Positions 33,354 to 42,428 of a DNA stretch of 64,000 bases are shown here, in pieces (positions within the stretch are counted from its first letter, which is position 1; each line of letters opens with the position of its first letter). Source of the DNA: Fibrobacterota bacterium (GTDB lineage Bacteria; Fibrobacterota; Fibrobacteria; UBA11236); NCBI GenBank assembly GCA_028287465.1, contig JAQBPO010000084.1:32893-96892 (forward strand). Reading direction: 5' to 3'. Under the pieces are notes generated by a model, which made no database searches, had not been told where the DNA came from, and was given only the letters and a program-made list of their open reading frames with translations. Position numbers and translations under genes: made by a program.

Positions 33354-34265
33354 TTACCCCGCCTTTTTCCGGTGATAGTGTTTTTCGGAATGCTTTTCCG
33401 GATCCGCGTGAACGGCCTTGGCGGCCTTGGCGGCTTTTGCGACCCGCGAGACCTTGGATTCCTTCGCGCCTTTTCCTTCCATCGCGCCTTTCGCGCCCTT
33501 TTGCAGGCTAAGCTTCAATCGCTCCATCAAATCGATGATTTTACCATCCCCGCCCTTGGGGGCAACGCTCCCGGACTTGGCCATTTCCCGCCCCACCTTC
33601 TCCTGGATCGTCTCCTCCAGGCGCGCACGATGGGTGTTCTGGAACTCCTCGGGCTGGAAATGGCCTTTCAAGGTCCCCACCAGCTGCTTCGCGAGATCCA
33701 GTTCCTTTTTCCCCACCGCCGTTTCCAAGGACGGGAAATCGAGCGACTTCGGATCCTCCATCTCCTCCATGAAGTGCATCAGGTTGAGCATGATGGCGGG
33801 GCCGTCGCATTTGAGGGCCGCCAGGTGTTCCTTGTTCCCGAACTGGATCTTGCCCACGCCTACCATGCCCGAGCCGCGGATCGCTTCGCGCAGGAGCACG
33901 TACAGGTTTTCCGCTTTCTTGGCGGGCATGACGTAATAGGGGCGCTCATACAGTTTGGAATCGATTTCCCCGTCCTTGACGAACAGGGAAATCTCGAGGT
34001 TGCGGGTATTGGGCGCCTTCCCTTCCTCGAGTTCGTCCTTCTCCATGGGCACGTAGGAATCCTTTTCGTGCTCGAAGGCCTTCACGATGTCGTCCGGGGC
34101 CAGGATCCGCCCGCACTTCTTGCAGACCTTCTGGTACCCGATGCGACCGTGATCCTCTTTATGAAGGAGGTGGAACTCCAGATCCCTTGATTTGAAGGCG
34201 GGATAGAGGGTGATGGGGATGTTGACGAGTCCGAAACTGATGGTTCCCTTCCAGGCTGTCGGCAT
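33354..34265 (-). CDS. ku: Ku homologue, non-homologous end joining
   Basis: A 303-residue bacterial Ku. The N terminus MPTAWKGTISFGLVNIPITL is the family signature; KVCKKCGRILAPDDIVKAFE is the zinc-like knuckle region, and YVLLREAIRGSGMVGVGKIQ the core of the bridge. The core ends near residue 245. The C-terminal tail is Lys/Ala-rich (AKAAKAAKAVHADPEKHSEK), a basic extension common in bacterial Ku that helps DNA binding. Ku encircles DNA ends and recruits LigD, encoded immediately downstream. GAGGGAGA precedes the ATG. Standard length. Confidence 0.93.
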   Translation of the reverse strand: MPTAWKGTISFGLVNIPITLYPAFKSRDLEFHLLHKEDHGRIGYQKVCKKCGRILAPDDIVKAFEHEKDSYVPMEKDELEEGKAPNTRNLEISLFVKDGEIDSKLYERPYYVMPAKKAENLYVLLREAIRGSGMVGVGKIQFGNKEHLAALKCDGPAIMLNLMHFMEEMEDPKSLDFPSLETAVGKKELDLAKQLVGTLKGHFQPEEFQNTHRARLEETIQEKVGREMAKSGSVAPKGGDGKIIDLMERLKLSLQKGAKGAMEGKGAKESKVSRVAKAAKAAKAVHADPEKHSEKHYHRKKAG

Positions 34266-34676
34266 CCGCTCTCCCTCGTTGAAAAGGCCTTCAAGGCCCT
34301 CAAACCCTTGATTTCAAAGGGTCCGGGCGCGTCCCGTCCCCAAGGGGGAAGATAGGTTCGGGAGGGTCCGCCCGCAAACGTTTGAGTTCCTTGGGGCGGG
34401 AGGATCCGGCCGGGGCCCGAGGGCCGCAAAACCCGAAGTTTGACCGGAACTTGAGCGGGAACCTGCAGGCCGCGCAGGCAATCCCCATGGACTTCCGCTC
34501 GAAGTTTTTACCGGGCGCCGACCCGGGAACGGAAATATTTGCTTGCTCCTTCCGGGACTGCTTCAACTCCGACATGAGAATCCGCGCTAATTGCGCGGCT
34601 TTTGGGGGCTGCGGGGATTGGCATCGGGATTGCTTTGATACAGGTCATACCATTACCGCTTTCCGAAGGGGCGCAT
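34266..34676. other. 411-bp intergenic region between ku and merR starts
   Basis: Should contain both divergent promoters. CCGCGC-taatt-GCGCGG followed by CTTTT (34582-34603) is a terminator-like hairpin about 75 bp before the merR start and could act as an attenuator or protect against upstream readthrough. I see no convincing coding sequence or other repeat; a longer reading of merR into this region lacks family similarity. Confidence 0.5.
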
Positions 34677-35060
34677 ATGTTTGCAGATACGATGGAAATC
34701 ATAGAGAAGAAAAACCAAGAACCCTTGATCAGCATCCGCGATGCGGCCCGGATCATCGGAGTCCCCCCCCATACCATCCGGTATTGGGAAAAGGAATTCT
34801 CCGATTTCCTGGTGGCCCCGCGCACCATGGGGAAACAGCGCCGTTACGGCGACGCCCAGATCCACAAGCTGCGGACCATCTTCCGCATGCTTAAGGAGGA
34901 GGGCTATTCCATCGCCGGCGCCAAGCGCGCTTTGGCGAAGCAGAACCAGGCGGCGAACCTGGGCAATAGCCAGGCTTCCGGTACCTTGGAGAGCCTGAGC
35001 GCGGAGATGGCGGAAAAAATCCTCGCGATGGTCAAGAATGAGCTCAGCTATCAATTCTAG
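34677..35060 (+). CDS. MerR-family transcriptional regulator
   Basis: The ATG at 34677 has AAGGGG upstream and gives a 127-residue protein. Its N-terminal winged HTH is typical: PLISIRDAARIIGVPPHTIR, then YWEKEFSDFLVAPRTMGKQR with the MerR recognition and wing residues, and a short dimerisation helix (HKLRTIFRMLKEEGYSIAGA). It lacks cysteines for metal sensing and a large ligand domain, as in the MlrA-like or small YWExEF subgroup. Its 3' end overlaps the first glycosyltransferase gene by 23 bp, so it is translationally coupled to that operon and may autoregulate it. Confidence 0.87.
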   Translation: MFADTMEIIEKKNQEPLISIRDAARIIGVPPHTIRYWEKEFSDFLVAPRTMGKQRRYGDAQIHKLRTIFRMLKEEGYSIAGAKRALAKQNQAANLGNSQASGTLESLSAEMAEKILAMVKNELSYQF

Positions 35061-38000
35061 GAAGCCGCTCTACTCCGTAATCATCGTCACCTACAACTCG
35101 AGCGGGAACATCCGGGTCTGCCTGGATTCGCTGAGGAGGTGCGGCCATTCCGCCGATGCGCGGGCCGCCGGGTCGCACGAGATCATCGTGGTGGACAACA
35201 ACTCCAGGGACGGAACGCAGGATTACCTGCGCGCCCAGGACGACATCCGCCCGATTTTGAATACGGAGAACAACGGGTTTTCCAAGGGTTGCAACCAGGG
35301 AGCGGCCATCGCCAAGGGCGAGTACCTCGTTTTCCTGAACCCGGATACCCTGGCGACCGAGGGCTGGACCGATACCATGGCCCGGTACTTCAAGGATCCC
35401 CAGGTAGGCGCGGTGGGCCCCGTATCCAATTACGTGGCCGGACTGCAGCGCCTGGACATGAACCTGCCCCCCGCCTGGCGCGACGCTTCGACGATCCCGG
35501 GCAACGGCGCGGTGGAAGTGTCCGAGAACGTGGCCCGGATCCTCCGCGAGAGTAACACCGGCAAGGGCGTGGTCACCAAGCTGCTCATCGGCTTCTGCCT
35601 GATGATGGAGCGGTCCCGTTTCGAATCCCTCGGAGGGATGGATGAGAACCTGTTCCTGGGCAACGACGACCTTGATCTAAGCTGGAGGTTGCGGAACCTC
35701 GGCCTCAAGCTCGTCGTCGCCTCGGACGCCTTCATCTTCCATGAGGGCCAGAAGAGCTTCAAGACGGAAGCCAAGTCCCATGTCGACCGCCTGACGCAAG
35801 AATCGACGGACGAGATGTACGTGAAACTGGTGGAACATTACGGCGGCCGGGACAAGGTCCCTTCCGCGATCGAACTATGGGGCATCGGCTGGTTCAGCCC
35901 TTCCCCTTCCCTGCTCCAAGGGCCTCTGCCCAAGAAAGGCGAAATCATGGACTCCGGACGCGGCCTAAAGATCAAGCAGGACAAGGAAAGCTTCGCGAAG
36001 ACCGAACCCCGGGAGCAGAACGCCTGGAAGGCCGTTACGACGGTCATTTACGTAGGCGCCGACGCGGACGTCGCCGGAGGCGGATCGGAATCCTCTCCCG
36101 GCGATGCCCTTGCCCGCCTGGAACGCACCCTGGCCACCCTCCCCGCGAAACCGGGAACGGAAATCATCGTGCTGAACTGCGCCGGATCCTCCAATATCGC
36201 CTCCGCTCCGGAAGCCCCCGCCGGTTCCAACCTGCGCAAGCTCGACTTCGGCCCCCGCTTCCCCGTGAACCAGGCCCTGGACATCGCCTTGTCGCTGATG
36301 CCCGGCAGCCACGTCCTCTTCTGCATGGCCGGAGTGGAACTCTCCGCCATGTTCAACCACTGGCTCGACAAACGCGATCCGGCCGCCCTCGGCGCGTCCT
36401 TGCCGCTTCCCCTGCGCATCGGGGACGCGGACAAGGTCGCCGCCTGCCCCGCCTTCGCCTTCGTGGGCGCCAAGGACTGGCTTAAGGAAGCCCTGGCCGC
36501 CGTTTCCAAATCGACCGCGACCACGGACACGGCCGCATGCCTGAGCGCCCTGGGCGACCGCATCCGGGACGCCGCGGCCCAATCCAGCGCCGGTAAACCC
36601 GCGGACCCGCCTTGGCTGATGGCCCGGGCTTCCGATCTGCCCGAGCTCGCGAGCTGGACCGGCGTGAAGGACGTTCGCACCGGGGTTGCGGCGCCGGAAG
36701 CCGTTCCCGCCAAGCCGGCCTATAATCTCCTGAAAGCCCTTACCCAGATGGGCCGCACGGAAGCCCAGGCCTCCCTGCCTCCCGCCGTGGCCGCCGCCGC
36801 CCAGGCGATCACCGCCACCGTGCCCGTCGCGGCCGCTTCCAAGCCGGTCGGATCGGCACCGGCCCCGGCCGTAGATGCCAAGGTTTCTTCCGGCTCCGCG
36901 GCGGAACCCGCCGTTTCCGGGCCCCCATTGGCCAACAGCCCGCTCTCCCTCTATCCCGAAAGCCTCCGCGCCGCCATGCGCGGGGCCATGGACATCGGCT
37001 TCGCGGGCACCGCCGCCGAGGCTCCCCCGATCAAGGGAGCCTTCCGGGTCTTCGACGCTCAAGGCGAACTGGTCCCGGTCCAGGGGCAGGATCTCTTGAT
37101 CCTGCGCGTCACGCCCGATCTGATCGATGGGCTCACCGAGCGCCTGATCAATCTCCGCCGCGTGGCCACCGGCCTCAAAAGGCTGATTACCGTGTTCGAC
37201 GGCGCGAAGGCCAAAGGCATCGCGGCGGTCTCCCCCGTCGCGCCCGTGGACCTGACCAAGGACGGCATCCGCACGGCCCTTTGGGGCGCGGGTTTCGCCG
37301 TGACCGGGGAACGCGACTACGTCGGCTTCCCCGAAGGGGGCAGCCATTCGGAAAACGAGAACCTGCGCGGATGGATCCAGACCGAAGCGATCCCCCGTAC
37401 GACGGCCCACGTGACGGAAAAGATGGTCTCCATCGTCATCCTGGGATTCAACCAGGTCGAATACACCAAAAAGTGCATCGAATCCATCCGCAAATACACC
37501 CGCCAGAAATACGAGCTGATCCTGGTGGACAACGGCAGCAAGGACGGCACCGAAGCCTACTTCCGCTCCATCCCCGGCGCCAAGGTCATCCGCAATCCCG
37601 AGAACCTGGGCGTCTCCAAGGGCTGGAACCAGGGGATGCGCATCGCCGACGGGGAGTACATCCTCATCCTGAACAACGACATCATCGTCGGGCCGGACTG
37701 GCTCGAGAACATGGTCCGTCTGGCGGAAAGCGATCCTTCCATCGGCCTGGTGGGCCCGCGCTCCAATTATATCGCGGGACCGCAGGTGGTCGCGGACGTG
37801 CCCTATAAGGCCGAGGGGGATATCCAGCCTTTCATCCGCAAGTGGCAGGAGGAACATTCCCTGGCCGCCGCGGAATTCGGGTTCATCAAGGGTTTCTGCC
37901 ACCTCATCCCCCGCCGCGTCTTCGCCAAGGTCGGGTTCTACGACGAGCGGTTCGGCAAGGGCAATTTCGAGGACGACGATTATTGCCTTCGGGTCCGTTA

Positions 38001-39783
38001 CCACGGGTTCCGGGCCCTGTTCGCCCACGATGTATTCATCCACCATTACGGCAGCGTTTCCTTCAACCAGGAATCCGTCGACTGGCGCGCGCTCATGATC
38101 GAGAACCAGAAGAAGTACGAGCAGAAATGGGCGAAAGGAGCCGCAGCCGTGAACGATACCGTGGTGGACGAGGTTTCCGCGCCGCGCCGGCAGGCATCCC
38201 CCAAGCTGGCCGAAGGCCTCGCGGCCTTCGAAAAAGGCGATACCCAACGCGCCCGCGCCCTGTTCCTGGAGGCGCAAGCCTCCGACCCAGCCGATGCCGA
38301 AGCCTATTGCTGCCTGGGCGTGCTGATGTTCACCGAGGGAAGCGTGCAGGATGCGGTTTCCTTCTTCATGCGCTGCCTCAATCTCGACCCGAACCATGAG
38401 GACGCCGCCCGCAACGTCATGGACGCCATTTCCTTCCGCAACGGCGGGTTTTCCGACGAAGAGGCCGCCGCATTGGCCGCGCGCTATCCTTCCAACAAGG
38501 TCTTGGCCGCGGCCAAGTCCGGACCCGCGGCCATGGAGCCGCCCGAGGCGCCCTCGAGAGGAGCCGCGCAACGGCCTCCCGCCGCGTCCCTTCCCCCTGT
38601 CGCGCCCGCCGTCGAACGTCCGACCTGGACCCCGGCCCCCGCCAGGCCCGCCCTTCCCGCCTGGCGCGAAGAAGTGGAATCCCTGATCGAAAAGGCGAAG
38701 TACGCCGAGGCGATGGACCGGCTGGAAAGCCGCGTGAGGAGAAACGAGGATCCCGGCGCCTGCTACAACTACCTGGGCATCATCGCCCATGCCTGCGGCG
38801 ACGCGGAAATGGCGCTCAAGCACTTCTCCACCGCCCTGGCCCATTCCCCTGCGGACGTGGACATCATCTTCAACAAGGCGGATACCCTGCTCGCCATCGG
38901 CCGTCCCGGCGAAGCGGCGCGGCTGCTGGAAGACCATGCCCCGAAGACCGGGGTGGAATCCGATCCGACCATAGTGGACCTGGCGGCGACCGCCGAACAG
39001 ATCCGCTACGCCATGTCCCGGGGAAACCTGGATTCCGACAATCTGCTCGCCTCGCGGGACGCCAACCAGCAGGCGGAAAGCCTGTTGCGGGCCGGCGCCA
39101 TCGCCGAGGCCAAAGCCTATCTCGACGTGGCCCTGGAATCGGATCCGGAGGATTTCCGCGCCCTGAACAATATGGGCCTGCTCGCCTGGTACCAGGATGA
39201 CGGCGAATCCGCCTGGAACAGCTTCAACCGCTGCCTGGCCGTCCGTCCCACCTGGATGGACGCCCTCATCAACGCCTTCGATACGGCACTGGCTCTCCAT
39301 GACATCGACAGCATCCTGCCCTGCGCGGACAAGGCCCTGGCGGCGTCCCCGAACCACGCCTCGGCCCTCGCCATCCGCCGGCATATCCTGGCCCAAGGCC
39401 CGGCCATCTACCAATTCAAGAGCTTCGAGCAGCTGGAAGCCAATGCGGCCCTGCTGGCCAAGGCCGAGCTCGCCCTGGAACAGGCCCGCCAAGGCGACGC
39501 CATCGCGGCGTTCCTGGAAGCCATCAAGCTCCAGCCCCAGAATCCCCAGGCCTATAACGGATTGGGCATCATCGCCTTCGGGGAAAAAAGGCATGCGGAC
39601 GCTTTCGGCCTTTTCGAAGCCGCCTCCGGATTGCATCCCGTGGATCAGGACATCCTGATGAACTTCTGGCATTGCGCCAAGGAACTGCGCCGCGAAGGCG
39701 AAGTCATGCCCAAGCTCAGGAGTTCCCTGTCCCGGAACCCCGCCTTGGAAGACGTGAAGGCAATCGTCAGGGAATTCGCCTAG
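35038..39783 (+). CDS. Giant multidomain GT2 glycosyltransferase with TPR repeats
   Basis: A 1581-residue protein. Residues about 10-270: GT2 domain (YSVIIVTYNSSGNIRVCL, VVDNNSRDGT, FLNPDTLATEGW, LGNDDLDLSWRLR), rhamnosyltransferase-like. Residues about 335-510 look like a decayed GT-A fold without a DxD motif. An Ala/Pro/Val linker (560-650) follows. Residues 795-1040: second complete GT2 (MVSIVILGFNQVEYTKKCIE, LVDNGSKDGTEAYF, LNNDIIVGPDWLE, FEDDDYCLRVR). The rest (1055-1580) is TPRs, split by a Pro-rich linker near 1160-1205. No signal peptide: cytoplasmic sugar transfer, perhaps onto proteins recognised by the TPRs. First of three adjoining glycosyltransferases, coupled to merR. Confidence 0.85.
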   Translation: MSSAINSRKPLYSVIIVTYNSSGNIRVCLDSLRRCGHSADARAAGSHEIIVVDNNSRDGTQDYLRAQDDIRPILNTENNGFSKGCNQGAAIAKGEYLVFLNPDTLATEGWTDTMARYFKDPQVGAVGPVSNYVAGLQRLDMNLPPAWRDASTIPGNGAVEVSENVARILRESNTGKGVVTKLLIGFCLMMERSRFESLGGMDENLFLGNDDLDLSWRLRNLGLKLVVASDAFIFHEGQKSFKTEAKSHVDRLTQESTDEMYVKLVEHYGGRDKVPSAIELWGIGWFSPSPSLLQGPLPKKGEIMDSGRGLKIKQDKESFAKTEPREQNAWKAVTTVIYVGADADVAGGGSESSPGDALARLERTLATLPAKPGTEIIVLNCAGSSNIASAPEAPAGSNLRKLDFGPRFPVNQALDIALSLMPGSHVLFCMAGVELSAMFNHWLDKRDPAALGASLPLPLRIGDADKVAACPAFAFVGAKDWLKEALAAVSKSTATTDTAACLSALGDRIRDAAAQSSAGKPADPPWLMARASDLPELASWTGVKDVRTGVAAPEAVPAKPAYNLLKALTQMGRTEAQASLPPAVAAAAQAITATVPVAAASKPVGSAPAPAVDAKVSSGSAAEPAVSGPPLANSPLSLYPESLRAAMRGAMDIGFAGTAAEAPPIKGAFRVFDAQGELVPVQGQDLLILRVTPDLIDGLTERLINLRRVATGLKRLITVFDGAKAKGIAAVSPVAPVDLTKDGIRTALWGAGFAVTGERDYVGFPEGGSHSENENLRGWIQTEAIPRTTAHVTEKMVSIVILGFNQVEYTKKCIESIRKYTRQKYELILVDNGSKDGTEAYFRSIPGAKVIRNPENLGVSKGWNQGMRIADGEYILILNNDIIVGPDWLENMVRLAESDPSIGLVGPRSNYIAGPQVVADVPYKAEGDIQPFIRKWQEEHSLAAAEFGFIKGFCHLIPRRVFAKVGFYDERFGKGNFEDDDYCLRVRYHGFRALFAHDVFIHHYGSVSFNQESVDWRALMIENQKKYEQKWAKGAAAVNDTVVDEVSAPRRQASPKLAEGLAAFEKGDTQRARALFLEAQASDPADAEAYCCLGVLMFTEGSVQDAVSFFMRCLNLDPNHEDAARNVMDAISFRNGGFSDEEAAALAARYPSNKVLAAAKSGPAAMEPPEAPSRGAAQRPPAASLPPVAPAVERPTWTPAPARPALPAWREEVESLIEKAKYAEAMDRLESRVRRNEDPGACYNYLGIIAHACGDAEMALKHFSTALAHSPADVDIIFNKADTLLAIGRPGEAARLLEDHAPKTGVESDPTIVDLAATAEQIRYAMSRGNLDSDNLLASRDANQQAESLLRAGAIAEAKAYLDVALESDPEDFRALNNMGLLAWYQDDGESAWNSFNRCLAVRPTWMDALINAFDTALALHDIDSILPCADKALAASPNHASALAIRRHILAQGPAIYQFKSFEQLEANAALLAKAELALEQARQGDAIAAFLEAIKLQPQNPQAYNGLGIIAFGEKRHADAFGLFEAASGLHPVDQDILMNFWHCAKELRREGEVMPKLRSSLSRNPALEDVKAIVREFA

Positions 39784-39791
39784 TCCCGAGC

Positions 39792-42428
39792 ATGGAACCG
39801 CTCTTGACCGTGGCCGTGATCGCCAGGGACGAGGAACGCACCTTGCCGTCCCTGATCGCCTCCCTGCGGGGGCTTACCGATCCCGACCGAATGGAGATCG
39901 TCGTTGTCGATACCGGCAGCCTCGACGCGACGCCGGCGGTAGCCGCTTCCCTGGGCGCCGTTGTGCATCGAATCGAATGGAGGGACGATTTCTCGGCCGC
40001 GCGCAACCGCTCCCTGGAGGCGTCCCGCGGGAAGTGGATCCTGTGGATGGACGCGGACGACCTGTTGCCTTCAGCGACCCGCGATTGGCTGGGAGGGAAC
40101 CTTCCCCGCCTCGATCCCGGACTTGCCTATGCCTTCCGCGTGCGTTCCCCCGGGCCGGATGGAAGCGAATCCCATTGCGACCAGATCCGCCTGATCCCGA
40201 ACGGCAGGGGGCTGGCCTTCCGCAACCCCGTGCACGAGAGCATCGGCGAATCTGTCCTGGCGGCCGGCCTTTCCGTGGCCGCGAGCGGCCTGGAAATCCT
40301 GCATACGGGATATCGCGACGCCGGGGAGGTGGAGCGCAAACGCGTCCGCAACCGCGCGCTGCTGGCGAAGGCCGCGGCCGCTCCGTCCGCGCCGGCATCC
40401 CTGCGGCTCGCCTGGGGCCGGATGCTCATGGGCGAAAACGATTATCCCCAGGCCGAATCGGCCTTCCGCGGCGCCCTCTCCCGCCCGGCAGGGACCCCGC
40501 CCGAGCTCCTGCTGGCCGCCCGCATCAATCTGGGCCAGAGCCTCTGCTTCCAGAACCGCGCCCCGGAGGCGCTCCAGGTCTACCGGTCCGTGGACAACGG
40601 TAACGCGCATGCGCCGTACCTCCTGGAATACGGGAAGGCCTTGTGGCTGACCGGCCACGTCGCCGAGGCCCGCTCCGCATGGACCGCCTGCCTCAACGCT
40701 TTCGACGCGCCGGGAACGTCCGGAGCGGGACCGCGATCCGGGGCCGTTCCCACGGATTGGGAGGGCGTCCGCGCAGGCGCCGGAATCCTGCTCAAGGAAA
40801 CGCCCGCCGCCAGGCCGCCTTCCCGTTCAACCGGCAATCCCGTACATCCGGAAGCCCCTCCCAACCGGGGCGGCGGGGGGAAACGCATGGATCTTACCGT
40901 ATGCAGCATCGTCCGCGACGAAGAGGCCAACCTCGAAGGGCTGCTCGCCGGCATCCCCCTGGGCCGCGTGGAATGGATAGTCATGGATACCGGCTCCAAG
41001 GACGCCACCTCGGAGATCCTGCTCCAGGCCGGGATCAAGACCCATCGCTTCGCCTGGTGCGACGATTTCTCGGCCGCCCGCAACGCCTCCCTGGAACTCG
41101 CCACCCGCGGCTGGATCCTCTGGATCGACGCGGACGATCGACTCGAAGAAACCTTCTGGGACGGGATCCAGGCGCTGCTGGACGGTCCGCGCCGGGGTTA
41201 CCGCTTCCTGGTGCGGAGCCCGCGGGAGAATTCCCGCGGCGATTGCTTCCGCCAGATCCGGCTCTTCCCCAACGACCTCGGCATCCGCTTCGAAGGCCGG
41301 GTCCATGAGCAGCTGGGCACGTCCATGCAGAAGCTCCGGGTCCCGATCGAAAACGCCGATCTGGAAATCCTGCATATGGGCTACGATACCGCCGCCAAGC
41401 GGGGCGCCAAGCTCAAGCGCAACCGCGCCCTCCTGGAACAGGAACGCCTCGCGCATCCCCGCGACCCGGCCGTGATCATGGAATACGGCAATTGCCTCTA
41501 CCAATCCGGCGAATACACGGACGCCAAGGCCGCCTACCTTCGCCTCATGCCCTCCCAACAGCCCCGCTCTTGCGGAGCGCCGCCCGATGACGAGGTCCTG
41601 CGGCATTTCCCCACCCTGCTCGGGGAAACCTGCCTGAAACAAGGCGCCGAGACGGAAGCGGGAGAATGGTTCCGCCTGGCCGCCGCCTGGAACCCGTCGG
41701 ACATCATGCCTTGCTACTGGCTGGGCAAGAAGGCCCTGGAAAGCGGCAACGTGCACGGCGCCCTGGAGTACTTCTACGCCGCGGTGGACCGGCCGGTATC
41801 CGTCGGCCGCGTGGCAACGGACAACCACACCGTCCGGCGCAACGCGCTCGCCCTGGTGGTCCTTTGCGAGATGAAACTGTTCGGGCCGGAACGGGCGCCC
41901 CGCGGTCGCCAATGCCTGCGCGAACTGATCGAAGGGGGATTGCGCGACTTCCCCCTGGAACCGCGCGTCCCCTGGGAATTCCTCCTGGCCGCGGGCTCGG
42001 GCGAAGAGGCCGTCACGTACGCGCGCGCCTACCTGAAGCTTGCGCCCGGGGACATGGCCATGTGGGAGGATTTGGCCGAGCACCTGTTCGGCGCCGGCCG
42101 CCACCGCGAAGTCCTGGAGATTTTCGCGGACCGCCCCGGCCTGCGGTTGCAGACCGGGATCCTGGAAGCCTTCCGCGCCAAATGCATGGAATCCTTCGGT
42201 TCGGGCACCGGGGAGATCTACGAGGCCTACCTGGAAGCCTTGCGCAAGTTCCCGGAGGACCCGACCTTGCTGGTTTACTTTTCCGACTTCGTAAACCATA
42301 ATAAGCTCTACGCCCGATGCTACGCCGACCTGAAAGCGATGGCTCGGCCCTCCGGAACGGTGCGGGATTTCCTGCGCCAGATGGAAGCCCAGGGCTACGG
42401 GAACGGCGGCCATGTCCAAAGCGAATAA
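39792..42428 (+). CDS. Two-domain GT2 glycosyltransferase with TPR repeats
   Basis: The ATG at 39792 lies 8 bp after the previous stop and starts family similarity at once. The 878-residue protein has GT2 domain 1 (LTVAVIARDEERTLPSLIAS, VVVDTGSLDAT, ILWMDADDLLP) at 1-190, TPR-like helices at 200-340, GT2 domain 2 (DLTVCSIVRDEEANLEGLLA, VMDTGSKDAT, ILWIDADDRLEE) from about 366, then TPRs to the end. The DADD motif in both domains supplies the metal/nucleotide-sugar site. This 'RDE...DTGS...DADD' type is the SunS-like branch of GT2, some of whose members glycosylate peptides. Overlaps the next gene by 17 bp. Confidence 0.87.
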   Translation: MEPLLTVAVIARDEERTLPSLIASLRGLTDPDRMEIVVVDTGSLDATPAVAASLGAVVHRIEWRDDFSAARNRSLEASRGKWILWMDADDLLPSATRDWLGGNLPRLDPGLAYAFRVRSPGPDGSESHCDQIRLIPNGRGLAFRNPVHESIGESVLAAGLSVAASGLEILHTGYRDAGEVERKRVRNRALLAKAAAAPSAPASLRLAWGRMLMGENDYPQAESAFRGALSRPAGTPPELLLAARINLGQSLCFQNRAPEALQVYRSVDNGNAHAPYLLEYGKALWLTGHVAEARSAWTACLNAFDAPGTSGAGPRSGAVPTDWEGVRAGAGILLKETPAARPPSRSTGNPVHPEAPPNRGGGGKRMDLTVCSIVRDEEANLEGLLAGIPLGRVEWIVMDTGSKDATSEILLQAGIKTHRFAWCDDFSAARNASLELATRGWILWIDADDRLEETFWDGIQALLDGPRRGYRFLVRSPRENSRGDCFRQIRLFPNDLGIRFEGRVHEQLGTSMQKLRVPIENADLEILHMGYDTAAKRGAKLKRNRALLEQERLAHPRDPAVIMEYGNCLYQSGEYTDAKAAYLRLMPSQQPRSCGAPPDDEVLRHFPTLLGETCLKQGAETEAGEWFRLAAAWNPSDIMPCYWLGKKALESGNVHGALEYFYAAVDRPVSVGRVATDNHTVRRNALALVVLCEMKLFGPERAPRGRQCLRELIEGGLRDFPLEPRVPWEFLLAAGSGEEAVTYARAYLKLAPGDMAMWEDLAEHLFGAGRHREVLEIFADRPGLRLQTGILEAFRAKCMESFGSGTGEIYEAYLEALRKFPEDPTLLVYFSDFVNHNKLYARCYADLKAMARPSGTVRDFLRQMEAQGYGNGGHVQSE

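Noticed and set aside
34677..35060. Metal-sensing MerR (CueR/ZntR type)
   Set aside because: The protein has no cysteines in the effector region and is too short for the metal-binding loop.
35965..39672. 1235-codon open frame on the minus strand
   Set aside because: Antisense to the first glycosyltransferase; the predicted protein is Gly/Arg/Asp/Val-rich without family motifs, as expected for the complement of a GC-rich gene.
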